In this document: positions 43,871-53,614 of the stretch, one piece after another
Layout of the letters: each line of letters begins with the position of its first letter
Position numbering within the stretch: position 1 is the stretch's first letter
Assembly (NCBI RefSeq): GCF_012641745.1
Contig: NZ_WEHZ01000002.1
Coordinates: 213,624-277,623 of the forward strand
Length of the DNA: 64,000 nucleotides
Direction of reading: 5' to 3'
Origin: Pseudoalteromonas peptidolytica
GTDB lineage: Bacteria > Pseudomonadota > Gammaproteobacteria > Enterobacterales > Alteromonadaceae
The notes under the pieces: model-generated
Databases searched by the model: none
Seen by the model: only the letters and a program-made list of their open reading frames with translations
Told to the model about the DNA's origin: nothing
Position numbers and translations under genes: made by a program

Positions 43871-44979
43871 TGTTACAACCGGCGTTAGTGCTTGAGAAGG
43901 CTGTTCCACAAGATTTGAATGATCTTAGCGCGCTAGAGCAGCAATGCTTTAGCGCAGACAAGCTCAGCCGTCGCCAACTCAAGCATTACATTAATTTTGA
44001 ACATAGCCTATTGCTAACCGCTAAACTTGCTGGAGAGCTTGTGGGATATGGTCTCCTTTGGTTACATCAAGGAACACGCCTAGCAAGACTTTATTCGCTG
44101 GCGGTGTCGCCACAGCATCAAGGGCAAGGCATAGCACGCCAACTCATGTCAGAGTTAGAAACCAAAGCGGGTGAGTTTGGTTGGCTATACGTGCGTCTAG
44201 AGGTTGCTAAGCGCAATACCTCTGCCATTGGTTTGTATAAGCGTATGGGTTATCGGGTGTTTGGTGAGTATCAAAACTACTATGCAGACCAAGATGATGC
44301 GCTAAGAATGCAAAAGTGTGTACGCAAGCTATCAAAGCAGGCCGTATTACACCCCGCACTTTGGTATCAGCAAACTACTGAGTTCACTTGCGGCCCTGCG
44401 TCACTGATGATGGCGATGGCGAGTATTGATTCTGGGTGTATGGGCGATCAAATATTGGAGCTTCAGATTTGGCGTGAAGCGACGACTATATTTATGACCG
44501 CCGGACACGGTGGGTGTCACCCGTTTGGTTTGGCATTGGCAGCTGAACGCCGGGGTTTTGCAGCAGAGGTGGCAGTTAATACATCTGGGCCAATATTTTT
44601 GGATGGTGTAAGAAGCGCGCAGAAAAAACAAATCATGACGTTAGTACATGAGCAATTTCAGCAAGAATGTGAGTATCGAGATATTCCGATTCATCAGACC
44701 GATGTGCAATTAGCGCAGGTGGAAAAATGGCTATCACAAGGCAGTGCAGTGCTGGCGTTAATAAGCACGTATCGGTTAAACGGTAAAAAGGCACCACATT
44801 GGGTACTAATTACGGGTATAGATGAATTATGTTTATATCTTAATGATCCTGATGTAGAGGACAATCAAAATCCAATTGATTGCCAACAAGTTCCAATTGC
44901 AAGGGCAGATTTTGAAAAAATGATCACCTTTGGCGCAAGTAAGCTAAGTGCCTTAGTTGTGTTGTATGAGTCATTTTGA
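43870..44979 (+). CDS. GNAT acetyltransferase fused to a C39-like peptidase
   Basis: 369 residues. The N-terminal GNAT domain (about 1-150) has LYSLAVSPQHQGQGIARQLM (acetyl-CoA loop) and AIGLYKRMGYRVFGEY. The C-terminal papain-like C39-type domain (about 160-369) has TTEFTCGPASLMMAMASI (nucleophile Cys), PHWVLITGIDELCLYLND (His) and the following Asp/Asn. It could acylate and cleave, or transfer, the peptide made by its partner. Start codon overlaps the RimK-like stop. A hairpin terminator follows 31 bases later. The fusion is known from RLAN-RimK neighbourhoods. Confidence 0.87.
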   Translation: MLQPALVLEKAVPQDLNDLSALEQQCFSADKLSRRQLKHYINFEHSLLLTAKLAGELVGYGLLWLHQGTRLARLYSLAVSPQHQGQGIARQLMSELETKAGEFGWLYVRLEVAKRNTSAIGLYKRMGYRVFGEYQNYYADQDDALRMQKCVRKLSKQAVLHPALWYQQTTEFTCGPASLMMAMASIDSGCMGDQILELQIWREATTIFMTAGHGGCHPFGLALAAERRGFAAEVAVNTSGPIFLDGVRSAQKKQIMTLVHEQFQQECEYRDIPIHQTDVQLAQVEKWLSQGSAVLALISTYRLNGKKAPHWVLITGIDELCLYLNDPDVEDNQNPIDCQQVPIARADFEKMITFGASKLSALVVLYESF

Positions 44980-45009
44980 GCAAACAGTACTACACCGCCT
45001 GAGTTAAAA

Positions 45010-45037
45010 GTAAAGGGGGAGCTTGCTCACCCTTTAC
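45010..45037. terminator. Strong hairpin between convergent genes
   Basis: GTAAAGGG and CCCTTTAC (8 bp) enclose GAGC/GCTC with a TT loop, with one g/a mismatch. It lies after the GNAT-C39 gene and 83 bases after the stop of the minus-strand cytochrome gene. No T-run, so termination may be weaker or Rho-assisted. Confidence 0.6.
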
Positions 45038-45119
45038 CCTAACTATCAGCAAACAGGTACTTCACTCAAAAAGTAGTGTTGATAAAGTAAGAGCATCAGT
45101 TATAGCCCTTATTTTGTCC

Positions 45120-46958
45120 TTATAATGTCTTTAAAAACTCGACAAGTTGCCATTTTTCGTCGTTGCTTAACGTTGTGCCATGGAGGTGCCCATGATTACT
45201 ATTTCCAGGCATCACATCACCATTTCCCTGCTTTACATTAAATTCATTCATGCCTTTATGGGTGATATAACCCACATGTACAGGATCGAACTGGCGACTA
45301 CCAACCCAAAAAGTATCCGGACGTAATTCAGGTGATTGTAGTAATGACCATAAGTTGGGAACTGAGCCGTTGTGAAGATACGGAGCCGTTGCCCAAATGC
45401 CATTGAGTGGTCGAGCTTTGTAAACACCAGCATCATAAAAGCCATCTTGGCAATCTACATCCGTATCAGGGCTTAGATCATGCCTGTTTTTCAGATATAC
45501 TTTGAGGCGTTCTTCTATGGACTTTTTGGCCGTGGTTTTCTTACCATTTGGGCCTGCACGTTCAGCAACAAGCCCAGCTTCAATGGCTTTGATGGGATGT
45601 TTTAACACTAAGCCGACCACCCCATTTACCGGTATATCAATCGCTCTATCAATGGCATCAAACTTATTTCCTATCAAAATATCTGTTTTCGTGCCAGCCA
45701 AGAATAAGGTCTTAGCTTGATGACAACTGGCATTATTGGACATCGTCGGATCAGTGCCAATTGTTCTAACAGGTACGGTTACTGCCTGATAATCTTTAAG
45801 CACGTTTTTTCGATCAATCAGTTGGTGACAATTGGCGCAATTATCCTGATATAACACTTTACCCTGCGCGGCTTTATTGGTATCAATACCAGGTAAGTAT
45901 TGCTCAGGCCAAGCTGGTGGCAATAAAGTTTTAACCCACGCCTCTAGTTGCCCAAGACCTTGAATATCGACAGTTGAGCTGTAACGAGCATGTTTCCCCC
46001 AAACTCGTTGCCAAACAGGTGCTTCCTCAATAGCTAGTGAACCGAACACACCGACGACTTCTCCGATGTTTCTGACCAAAGGACCAATCACAGGAACGTT
46101 TGGTGCAGACGCGTTCCACTGCACGACATTAGACTGATGTGTCCCCCACAAGAAGGGATAAGAGACCGGTGCCGTAGGTGCATTTTTATTATTGAGATCA
46201 TCCAGCGCGAAAGCAGTACCAGCATTTTGAATATTACCAAAGGCGTCTAAGCGGGCGTAGCTGGTAAAGTCCTCAGGGTAGTGTGCTGGCAAAGCATTAA
46301 CCGTTTGCCGCTCAGCGGTGGCAAGGGCAACATGTTTAAGATCTTCGCGCAAATCATCAATTAACTCAGCAGATTTGCTACCTTTCAATACACGTTTGGC
46401 AAACCGATTGAATTTCTGATTATCATTAAGCGTGGCTTCAAGTGCGGCATTTAAGCGGCTAAAAAAGAGCACAAAATTGGCCAGGGTCGGTGCACCTTCG
46501 ATCAGGATTTTAGTGTCATTAAAATCAAGTTGATTGGTGTGACATGCCGCACAAGTCATACCAACCCAAGCTTGTCCGGTCTGTTGGTTGTGATGAAGTG
46601 CAAACCCAATAGGTAATCCCGATGGGTTATTTGCAGATGTTTTACTTGGCAAATAACGCAGCATTTCCATGTGTTCACTATCACGAAAAAGTGCGGTACT
46701 GTCAGGCTGTTCTAACCACGTAAACCATGAATAGGGGATTATCTGAGAGCCTTGACCTGTAAACCAAAAGTCCTGTCGTAACTTATCAGACCACCCTTGG
46801 TTTAGCCAAACCCGCTTAGGAACTTGACCTGAATGTGTTACTTGCTCAACGACTTCTTTTGATATTTCAGGTTTGTTAGTGGGCGACGTGCAACTTGCAA
46901 GGAGCAAGGTACAGATAATTGCAGTGTTTATATATTGTAATACTGGTGGCTTATCCAT
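45120..46958 (-). CDS. RoxA-like dihaem c-type cytochrome (lipoprotein)
   Basis: 612 residues. N-terminal segment NTAIICTLLLASCTSP has a lipobox (LASC). Two CxxCH haem-c sites: TCAACHTNQ (Cys136-His140) and NCANCHQLI (about residue 375). NNASCHQA is not a haem site. The motif QGSQIIPYSWFTWLEQ and the overall length recall the RoxA/RoxB rubber-oxygenase and dihaem-peroxidase-like family. Whether it is a peroxidase, dioxygenase or electron carrier cannot be told. Divergent from the cytochrome b/EBDH-type gene. Confidence 0.82.
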   Translation of the reverse strand: MDKPPVLQYINTAIICTLLLASCTSPTNKPEISKEVVEQVTHSGQVPKRVWLNQGWSDKLRQDFWFTGQGSQIIPYSWFTWLEQPDSTALFRDSEHMEMLRYLPSKTSANNPSGLPIGFALHHNQQTGQAWVGMTCAACHTNQLDFNDTKILIEGAPTLANFVLFFSRLNAALEATLNDNQKFNRFAKRVLKGSKSAELIDDLREDLKHVALATAERQTVNALPAHYPEDFTSYARLDAFGNIQNAGTAFALDDLNNKNAPTAPVSYPFLWGTHQSNVVQWNASAPNVPVIGPLVRNIGEVVGVFGSLAIEEAPVWQRVWGKHARYSSTVDIQGLGQLEAWVKTLLPPAWPEQYLPGIDTNKAAQGKVLYQDNCANCHQLIDRKNVLKDYQAVTVPVRTIGTDPTMSNNASCHQAKTLFLAGTKTDILIGNKFDAIDRAIDIPVNGVVGLVLKHPIKAIEAGLVAERAGPNGKKTTAKKSIEERLKVYLKNRHDLSPDTDVDCQDGFYDAGVYKARPLNGIWATAPYLHNGSVPNLWSLLQSPELRPDTFWVGSRQFDPVHVGYITHKGMNEFNVKQGNGDVMPGNSNHGHLHGTTLSNDEKWQLVEFLKTL

Positions 46959-47384
46959 AATTTTCTTTGCTTTGACGGTAAAAGTACAGACAACCTTAGT
47001 ACATGGCTTTTAACAATCAAGTTACATCACATTACACCAAGCAAGCAGATTTATAAGTGACCTTGACGCTGAAATCGAGAGTTGGTCAAGCTATTGTTTT
47101 TAAAGCTTTCCTAGAGATGCCTTTTTACTATATTAGTGTTTTTTAGTAACGGAGAGCTTGCAGATTTTTTCTATTCTATTTTTTATCTGTTTGATATTTA
47201 TAGTAAATTTTATTTAACAAAGCACAGGCTAAGCGCACCCCTGTTATTGCTAAAATATGACTGCTCAAGCTGCTTGAGTTATTCAAGACGCTGATTATTT
47301 ATCAGACTTTACTTTTCAAAGATGAAATATTTATGTAAATTTATTTGTTTACACTGTATTTACTTTGTTTGTTGGGGAGCATTT
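46959..47384. other. Divergent promoter region between the haem-protein genes
   Basis: 426 AT-rich bases with no gene I can support. The frame of the next gene runs back to ATG 47322, but those 21 residues (cysteine-rich, hydrophobic) are not needed and GTG 47385 has the better ribosome site. No FNR/ArcA box was confidently identified by eye. Confidence 0.35.
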
Positions 47385-48887
47385 GTGCGCCGAAGTAGTT
47401 TCGCTATTTTCCATTTGATGGCAGTGGTAGTTATTTTGTTTGGGCTGATCACAGGCCCTCGTTTGGCTATTATTAACCATGACTTTCTTGCATTTTTATC
47501 GCCGTTATTGCCCCAAGGTGCAATACTCTCAACGCATGTACTGTCCGGTTGTGTGCTGACCTTGATTGCGATTGCATTTGCATTTGTGAGTCTTCGTAAC
47601 CCCTTTTATGGTACGCCCAGCAAATTTGACAAACTTATTAACTGGTTTGGTTATATCAGCATCATCCTTGCCATTATTACGGGCTGGTTATTATGGTTAA
47701 GCCCGCAATCTCTCGGCCTCATTGTTCATGGCATTTGCGCCGCAGCCATTATGGTTTATTTACTGCTACATGGGGTAAAGCATATTGTCTATAAAGGTAA
47801 ACGAGTTCTGAGCGTGTTGATACCTAGAAACGCCTTAGTACTGCTAAGTTGTTGTGTGGCGCTTGTGTATTGCTCGGGGTTAGGTGTGCAATATTTTATG
47901 TTGACGCAGCATTTACGATTAGAGATAGCGCCCCTGTCTGAACACAGTTTTCTTGAAATCGATGGTCTTGGTGATGAGCCTGAATGGTCTCGAGCAAAAC
48001 CCGTGACATTAACTACGTTTGGTGGGGCAAACTTTACCGATGGTAGTAGCGAGGTGGAGATAAAGGCGCTGAGTAATCACAGCGAAACCTTTTTCCTGAT
48101 CCGTTGGCAAGATCCCACCCAAAGCCTCTCTCACTTACCGTTGGAAAAAACCGCAGCAGGGTGGCAAGTTCAAGAAGATGGTTTTTACCGTTTTGATGAG
48201 CGTACTTACTATGAAGACAAATTTGCCATCATGCTGTCGACAACCTGTGAGCTGGGAGGAGATGGAACTGTCCATTATGGCGATACACCGCTAAATGATA
48301 AACCGCAAAATTGGCACGGCAAAGGATACCATGCCAGTACAGACGGTCGTGTACGAGATCTGTGGCATTGGAAGGCCCTAAGAACCAACGATATGTACTT
48401 GGCAGATGACAACTTTGTTGGAGCGGCAAAAAAGGTGGCGCTAGGAGAGCGGCGCTATACCGCAGGTTACCAAGCTGATGGTAAAGAAAGTGGGGCTTAT
48501 GTAATGAATTGGCGTTGGTATTCACCCGACACAGTGACCCCAAAACGGCTGCCAATTCCTACCGCTGAAGAAACACCAAACAAGGTACTTGATTGGTTTT
48601 CTAGTACAGTCTACACACCACAATCTGATAGCGCGAAAATAGGTGAGCAACTTCCATCGGTGTTGTATCGCTCAAATCGTTTTGAAGGGGATAGAGCGGA
48701 CGTAAGAGCGCGTGGGCGTTGGCAAGATGGTTATTGGACACTGGAACTGGTCAGGAAACACCAAACTAACTCCGCCCTTGATGTAGATTTACAGTCAGGT
48801 GTGTGTATGTGGGTATCGGCCTTTGATCATGCACAAATTGCACACACTCGACATCACAGAGCCATCCAGTTGCGGTATATGCTATGA
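47385..48887 (+). CDS. Membrane cytochrome b fused to an ethylbenzene-dehydrogenase-type haem-binding domain
   Basis: 500 residues. The first about 185 residues hold four to five membrane helices (FAIFHLMAVVVILFGLITG, FGYISIILAIITGWLLWL, SLGLIVHGICAAAIMVYLLL) with histidines placed to bind haem b. From about 200 to the end a beta-rich EB_dh domain reads LEIDGLGDEPEWSRAKPVTL and FFLIRWQDPTQSLSHLP, then VQEDGFYRFDERTYYEDKFA and FAIMLSTTCE. The C-terminus has WTLELVRKHQTNSALDVDL. I chose GTG 47385, with GGGGAG 6-8 bases upstream. A four-base overlap couples it to the DUF1566 gene. Confidence 0.78.
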   Translation: MRRSSFAIFHLMAVVVILFGLITGPRLAIINHDFLAFLSPLLPQGAILSTHVLSGCVLTLIAIAFAFVSLRNPFYGTPSKFDKLINWFGYISIILAIITGWLLWLSPQSLGLIVHGICAAAIMVYLLLHGVKHIVYKGKRVLSVLIPRNALVLLSCCVALVYCSGLGVQYFMLTQHLRLEIAPLSEHSFLEIDGLGDEPEWSRAKPVTLTTFGGANFTDGSSEVEIKALSNHSETFFLIRWQDPTQSLSHLPLEKTAAGWQVQEDGFYRFDERTYYEDKFAIMLSTTCELGGDGTVHYGDTPLNDKPQNWHGKGYHASTDGRVRDLWHWKALRTNDMYLADDNFVGAAKKVALGERRYTAGYQADGKESGAYVMNWRWYSPDTVTPKRLPIPTAEETPNKVLDWFSSTVYTPQSDSAKIGEQLPSVLYRSNRFEGDRADVRARGRWQDGYWTLELVRKHQTNSALDVDLQSGVCMWVSAFDHAQIAHTRHHRAIQLRYML

Positions 48888-49555
48888 ATATCACTTCACG
48901 CTTTATTTTAACGCTGATAATCGTGGGGATGACCTTCGCTTGTTTGTGGGGAGAGCCTCCAAAGCGCAAAGCGCCAGCGCATAGTCGCTTTATCAAAGTA
49001 ACGAGTGATATGCAGCCGTTATCAGCATGGCAAGGACCGTGGCATTGTGTATACGACAAAAAGTTAAATCTCATTTGGGAAGTCAAACGTGACGATGAAT
49101 CTATTCATGACGGTTACTGGAGCTACTCTTGGTACGATGGTAATACAGGTATTGCTGATCAAGGGGATTGTTACTTTGAAGCATCTCGTTGTGATAGCCA
49201 AGACCTTATTCGTAACACCAACCGTGCTGCACTGTGCGGTAGTACTATGTGGCGCTTGCCTACCCCCGCAGAGCTGCGCTCATTAATTCAAACACCTAAT
49301 AGTCCAGGTAGTCCGCATATTGCGAGTGATTTTTTCCCCCATATTAAAAATGGTGATTACTGGAGCAATGCAGCTGATGCCCAATTACCTCGTGCATTTA
49401 GAGGTAAAAAACGAGGGGCTGTTGCGGTGAACTTTCATACAAAAGAGTCGCTTTCATTGCCTTATGACAATGCTGCTTTTGTGATGCTGGTGGCAACGCC
49501 ACCAATACAACTCTCTACGGCTCTAAGTGGTAATGAGCCTATTACGCTTAACTAG
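48884..49555 (+). CDS. Secreted DUF1566 (Lcl-domain) protein
   Basis: 223 residues. A signal sequence or N-terminal anchor (RFILTLIIVGMTFACLW) is followed by the DUF1566 motif set: NLIWEVKRDDESIHDGYW (the 'lmWe' start), AALCGSTMWRLPTPAELRSL and GDYWSNAADAQL. The domain resembles a C-type-lectin-like fold of lipoproteins and secreted proteins, with no catalysis known. It overlaps the upstream gene by ATGA and is 10 bases before the phosphoesterase gene, so the three genes form an operon. Confidence 0.83.
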   Translation: MNITSRFILTLIIVGMTFACLWGEPPKRKAPAHSRFIKVTSDMQPLSAWQGPWHCVYDKKLNLIWEVKRDDESIHDGYWSYSWYDGNTGIADQGDCYFEASRCDSQDLIRNTNRAALCGSTMWRLPTPAELRSLIQTPNSPGSPHIASDFFPHIKNGDYWSNAADAQLPRAFRGKKRGAVAVNFHTKESLSLPYDNAAFVMLVATPPIQLSTALSGNEPITLN

Positions 49556-49565
49556 GACCAAGGAA

Positions 49566-51530
49566 ATGAAATACACGTATACAGCAACATTATTACTTAC
49601 CACGAGCCTCTCTTTTGGCAGCATGGCTGCCAGTGATTATCATCGGCTTGTTTGGGATGCAGAGCCTAGCACCTCAGCCACAATCGGTTTTACTGCCACA
49701 TCGGGAACCGGTCATATCGTGAAATATGGCGATACGACCGATGAACAAACTTGGCGCAGTGGCGCAGTTAGTGCGACTCATACTTTTGATAATGGCCTTT
49801 CAAGTTCATTTGTAAAGTTAACGGGCTTAACACCCAATAGTGCCGTGTATTATCGCGTGTGTGACTCTGATGGGTGTGGTCAGCGACTTTGGTTTAGAAC
49901 GGCACCACAAACTGCATCGGGTATCACCGCTGTGGCTGGTGGTGATACGCGCACCGGATGGACAACGCGACGCAAGGGGAATGCGTTGATTGCCAAAATT
50001 AGGCCGTTATTTATTATGCACGGTGGAGATTATACCAATGCAAATTCAGCTTCTGAAATGCGTGAGTATCTAAAAGATTGGCAATTAACATTTTCAGATG
50101 ACTTAATAAATGGGCTGGCTTATAAACGTATTTATCCGTTTGTCGCGACGCATGGAAATCATGAAGATGATAACTATAAAACGCTCTGCCAAGTATTTGG
50201 CGTGGATTATGATCAAGATGGGACGTGCACCGCAAAGGACACCTATGGTGCGTTTAATGTCGCTGGCCTGTTGCGGGTTTATACGCTAAATAGTCAATTT
50301 AAAAACAGTGGTTGGTCGAATTATGCAACAGCCATGAATAACTGGTTAAAAAGTGATTTACAGTCGCAGGGAGCTGGCGCCAAATGGCGTGTTGCACAGT
50401 ACCACAAACCTATGTATCCACACTACTCAGGTAAGTCTGACAATACCATATTACATACGTGGTGGGCGCAGACTTTTTATGATCATGCGATGAACCTCGT
50501 CGTTGAGTCTGACACCCATATCAATAAGCTCACTTATGCACTTAGCCCCACCAGTAATGGATTCAGTGCAACTACACAAGGTGGTACGGTTTATGTGGGT
50601 GAAGGTAGCTGGGGAGCACCTGCAAGAAGTGCAAATGATCCAAAAAATTGGACGATTGACTTGGCAAGTATTCAGCAGTTTAAAGTATTGAGTGTGACCA
50701 ATGACAAGCTGACAGTACGTACCGCAGAGTTTTCTAGTAATGCGACGGCGTTGACTAAAGCTGAGCGTGACGCCGATCCGCTGGCGCTGCCTATGAATAT
50801 GACATGGTGGTATGCCACAGAAATTGGTGAGGAGCTAAACTTACTTAAAGCTGCAAATAACCTTTCGGTAATAGATACACCGGTGATAGAGCCTCCTTTG
50901 CCGACAGAGTTGATCAGTGGTCAAGCTGAAACCAATTTAACAGGCGCACAAGCATCGCAGTCACTCTTCTATATTGCAGTGCCTCCGACGGCGACACAAT
51001 TGACGGTAGAGACGCGCGGCGGTCAAGGTGACGTAGATTTGTACGTACTCTTTAATGCACCACCCACCACAAACACCTTTGAGTGTCGCCCCTATAAGTC
51101 TGGCAATAATGAAGTGTGTACCATCACACCGGTACAGTCAGGCAATTATTATGTGATGCTTAATGGCTACCGTGATTATTCTGGTGTGTCTTTGACTGCG
51201 ACCTATTCGACAGACACACCGCCGGATCAAGGCAAGCAAAAACAATGGCCAGATCAAGGTGGAAGCAAAGGACAATGGCAGTATTATACATTTGATGTTG
51301 CACAAGGAACGCAAAGCTTACAGATCAGTGCAGCAGGAGGGACAGGGGATGCCGATTTATATGTCCGTTTTGGTCAAAAACCAACAAGCGAATTGTATGA
51401 GTGTCGCCCCTATGAAAACGGCAATAATGAGCTGTGTACTATTACAGCGCCGGCCGCAGGGCAATGGCACATTGGACTTTACGGCTACGCCGCCTATTCT
51501 GGCGTAACAGTGGAGGCTAATGCTCAGTAG
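49566..51530 (+). CDS. Secreted metallophosphoesterase with two C-terminal PPC domains
   Basis: 654 residues with a signal peptide (MKYTYTATLLLTTSLSFGSM). A fibronectin-like N-terminal domain (SATIGFTATSG...VYYRVCDSD) of the purple-acid-phosphatase type comes first. The metallophosphoesterase core has VAGGDTRTGW, MHGGDYTN, ATHGNHEDDN and VVESDTHINKL. Two pre-peptidase C-terminal domains follow (about 460-550 and 565-650), each with GDVDLYV or GDADLYV and ECRPY. Such tails are typical of type II-secreted enzymes in this group and are usually removed. I chose ATG 49566 with AAGGAA. Confidence 0.9.
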   Translation: MKYTYTATLLLTTSLSFGSMAASDYHRLVWDAEPSTSATIGFTATSGTGHIVKYGDTTDEQTWRSGAVSATHTFDNGLSSSFVKLTGLTPNSAVYYRVCDSDGCGQRLWFRTAPQTASGITAVAGGDTRTGWTTRRKGNALIAKIRPLFIMHGGDYTNANSASEMREYLKDWQLTFSDDLINGLAYKRIYPFVATHGNHEDDNYKTLCQVFGVDYDQDGTCTAKDTYGAFNVAGLLRVYTLNSQFKNSGWSNYATAMNNWLKSDLQSQGAGAKWRVAQYHKPMYPHYSGKSDNTILHTWWAQTFYDHAMNLVVESDTHINKLTYALSPTSNGFSATTQGGTVYVGEGSWGAPARSANDPKNWTIDLASIQQFKVLSVTNDKLTVRTAEFSSNATALTKAERDADPLALPMNMTWWYATEIGEELNLLKAANNLSVIDTPVIEPPLPTELISGQAETNLTGAQASQSLFYIAVPPTATQLTVETRGGQGDVDLYVLFNAPPTTNTFECRPYKSGNNEVCTITPVQSGNYYVMLNGYRDYSGVSLTATYSTDTPPDQGKQKQWPDQGGSKGQWQYYTFDVAQGTQSLQISAAGGTGDADLYVRFGQKPTSELYECRPYENGNNELCTITAPAAGQWHIGLYGYAAYSGVTVEANAQ

Positions 51531-51545
51531 TCATGGTAATAATAT

Positions 51546-51584
51546 GCTTGAGCTTGGAACAAACACTTGTTTTTGGCTCAGGTT
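51546..51584. repeat. Short inverted-repeat segment with GCTTGAGC/GCTCAGGTT ends
   Basis: GCTTGAGC and GCTCAGGTT flank CTTGGAACAAACACTTGTTT, a small hairpin-rich spacer. It ends similarly to 31485-31596 and 58131-58192. Located just after the phosphoesterase stop, it could be its terminator. Confidence 0.45.
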
Positions 51585-51777
51585 ATACGTTAGGCCGGGT
51601 TAAGTAATTATTTTGGCGTGTGATCACAGAAGATAGGCTTGTTGCAAAATAGAGTGAATTGATGGAATTGCGACAATAATCAGGGTACAATTACGCTGCT
51701 TTTTTGGACGCATTCATGCGTTCTGGCAACGACCTCTGAGGCTCGCAATCGTTGCGGTTCGTAGGGAAGAATAATTG

Positions 51778-51807
51778 ATCACGAGCTGGATTTAGTCTCG
51801 TGGTGAT
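51778..51807 (+). promoter_or_regulatory. Leader hairpin upstream of the 51823 gene
   Basis: ATCACGAG and CTCGTGGTGAT can pair over 6-8 bp with one bulge, 15 bases before the ATG and directly before its AAGGATC ribosome site. Purpose unknown. Confidence 0.35.
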
Positions 51808-51822
51808 AACAAGGATCATATT

Positions 51823-53550
51823 ATGAATACAAAACTTCTCGTTGGCTTAGGTGCTGTGGCTATTGCCGTTGGTGCTTATGTTTCTACTCAACCTTCTTCA
51901 CCTAGCATAGCCATGGAACAGCTAGAGTATGTGCCTGCTGACACTGCAGTTTTTTGGGGGCAGTTGCAGCCTTTTGAGCAGCAAAAATACCTCTCTTTCA
52001 TGCCACAGGAACTAAGGCAGATCCAAGATATTGAAGAAGTAACTGCAATAATCAGACAGGAAAATAATAAGCATCTTAACTTCTTGGCGACATTATTAGA
52101 GCAGTATAATCAAGCGATGACTTCGCCTGAGCAAATGAAAGCTATCCTTGGTATGGGTGACACCGTGAGAAGTGTGTTCTATACCGTAGGTTTGTTACCT
52201 TCAATTCGCTACGAACTTGCAGATCCTGAAGCGTTAAACCGTACCATCAAAATGGCAGCTAAAGACGCTGGTATTACATTCGAGGAAGACACGCTAGATG
52301 GCGTGGCGCTGACGCGTTACAAACTTGAGGTTGCCCCAGATGCCAATATTGAGCTGATCACCTCTATTCAGGGACAGTGGATCACCACTACTTTCAATAC
52401 ACCGATTAACACTGAAGCCGATCTAAAAATTGCACTAGGTATTGCCAAGCCTGCTCAATCACTTGCACAATCAGGCAAACTTGAACAGTACAACGAGCAA
52501 TTTGGTTTTGATGGTGCGTCAATTGCGTTTTTAAATCACGTGGCGTTAGTTGATGGGATCACAGCAAATAAGCAGTCTGATTTGGCACGTATGCTGAACA
52601 ACATATTGCAGTTAGGTGGTGGCGCAGAAGAGCTTGCAAGCATCAGAACGCCAGAATGCCAAGCTGACTACAGCGCAATTGCGAATCAGTGGCCTGCAAC
52701 GGTAATGGGTACTAAGAAGGTTCAATTTACTAATTCTGAAATCGACTTTGAAATTGACACTGTGGTTGTTGGTAAAGACACAGAATTAATGAAAGCGCTT
52801 GGTTCTATTCGTGGCTTTATTCCTGCGCATGTCACTAATGATGAAGACAAAGTGCTGGGGTTTGGATACGGCGTGGATGTTGCTAAGATTGCACCGCTTG
52901 CTAACACCTTATGGAGTCGCTTTACTAAAGCGGAGTTTTCTTGTGCAGAGCTTGTCGCAGCGCAGCAACAAGCTAAGCAAAATAGTCCAATGGCAGTGGC
53001 GATGATGACTGGTATGGTTAACTCTGTAAAAGGTGTAAGCGCATCAGTGTTTGATTTATCAATAGATCAGAATGCCCAAGGGATGCCTGAGCCAAAAGCG
53101 GTTGATGCACTTATTACGCTCTCAGCAGAAGACCCATTAGTATTGGTGAATACTGTTAAAGGTCTTGCTCCTATGCTTGCACAAATTGAAATACCTGAAG
53201 ATGGTAGCCCCATCTCAATTAATCAATATATCCCTTCTCCGCAGCCGCTAGGAATAGATATTAAACTGGCGCTAAAAGGAGATCACTTAGTATTATTTAC
53301 TGGTGAAAAGTCTACTGTTGTTGCACAGAAAATGGCAGACCAAGCACTTGAGAGTAATGGCATGACACACTTTAGCATGGATATGCAGGCCTTTTTGACA
53401 CCAATGCTAACTGCATTGAAGTCAGCAGGACAACCTGTTCCTGAAAGTCTCGATGCGCTCCTGGAGCAAAATATGGTGTTTGAGTTTAGTATGGATGTGG
53501 CTGAACATGGCCTCGTATTCGGTACTGATATGAAGCTAAAAAAGCTATAA
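51823..53550 (+). CDS. DUF3352-like exported protein, unknown
   Basis: 575 residues. A signal or membrane anchor (TKLLVGLGAVAIAVGAYV) is followed by a large domain that starts EQLEYVPADTAVFWGQL. The 'yvPadta' phrase recalls DUF3352-type proteins. The interior has repeated strand-helix units and few cysteines (SCAELVAAQ). The end LEQNMVFEFSMDVAEHGLVF resembles the same fold again, so an internal duplication is possible. No catalytic motif seen. A strong terminator closes it, so it is a single-gene unit. Confidence 0.65.
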   Translation: MNTKLLVGLGAVAIAVGAYVSTQPSSPSIAMEQLEYVPADTAVFWGQLQPFEQQKYLSFMPQELRQIQDIEEVTAIIRQENNKHLNFLATLLEQYNQAMTSPEQMKAILGMGDTVRSVFYTVGLLPSIRYELADPEALNRTIKMAAKDAGITFEEDTLDGVALTRYKLEVAPDANIELITSIQGQWITTTFNTPINTEADLKIALGIAKPAQSLAQSGKLEQYNEQFGFDGASIAFLNHVALVDGITANKQSDLARMLNNILQLGGGAEELASIRTPECQADYSAIANQWPATVMGTKKVQFTNSEIDFEIDTVVVGKDTELMKALGSIRGFIPAHVTNDEDKVLGFGYGVDVAKIAPLANTLWSRFTKAEFSCAELVAAQQQAKQNSPMAVAMMTGMVNSVKGVSASVFDLSIDQNAQGMPEPKAVDALITLSAEDPLVLVNTVKGLAPMLAQIEIPEDGSPISINQYIPSPQPLGIDIKLALKGDHLVLFTGEKSTVVAQKMADQALESNGMTHFSMDMQAFLTPMLTALKSAGQPVPESLDALLEQNMVFEFSMDVAEHGLVFGTDMKLKKL

Positions 53551-53573
53551 AGATTAAGTACAAATAACACGTA

Positions 53574-53602
53574 AAAAATGCCGACTTACTGTCGGCATTT
53601 TT
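53574..53602 (+). terminator. Strong intrinsic terminator
   Basis: AAAAATGCCGAC, loop TTACT, GTCGGCATTTTT: a perfect 12-bp stem ending in a T-run. Confidence 0.92.
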
Positions 53603-53614
53603 GTGTCTGAGGTT

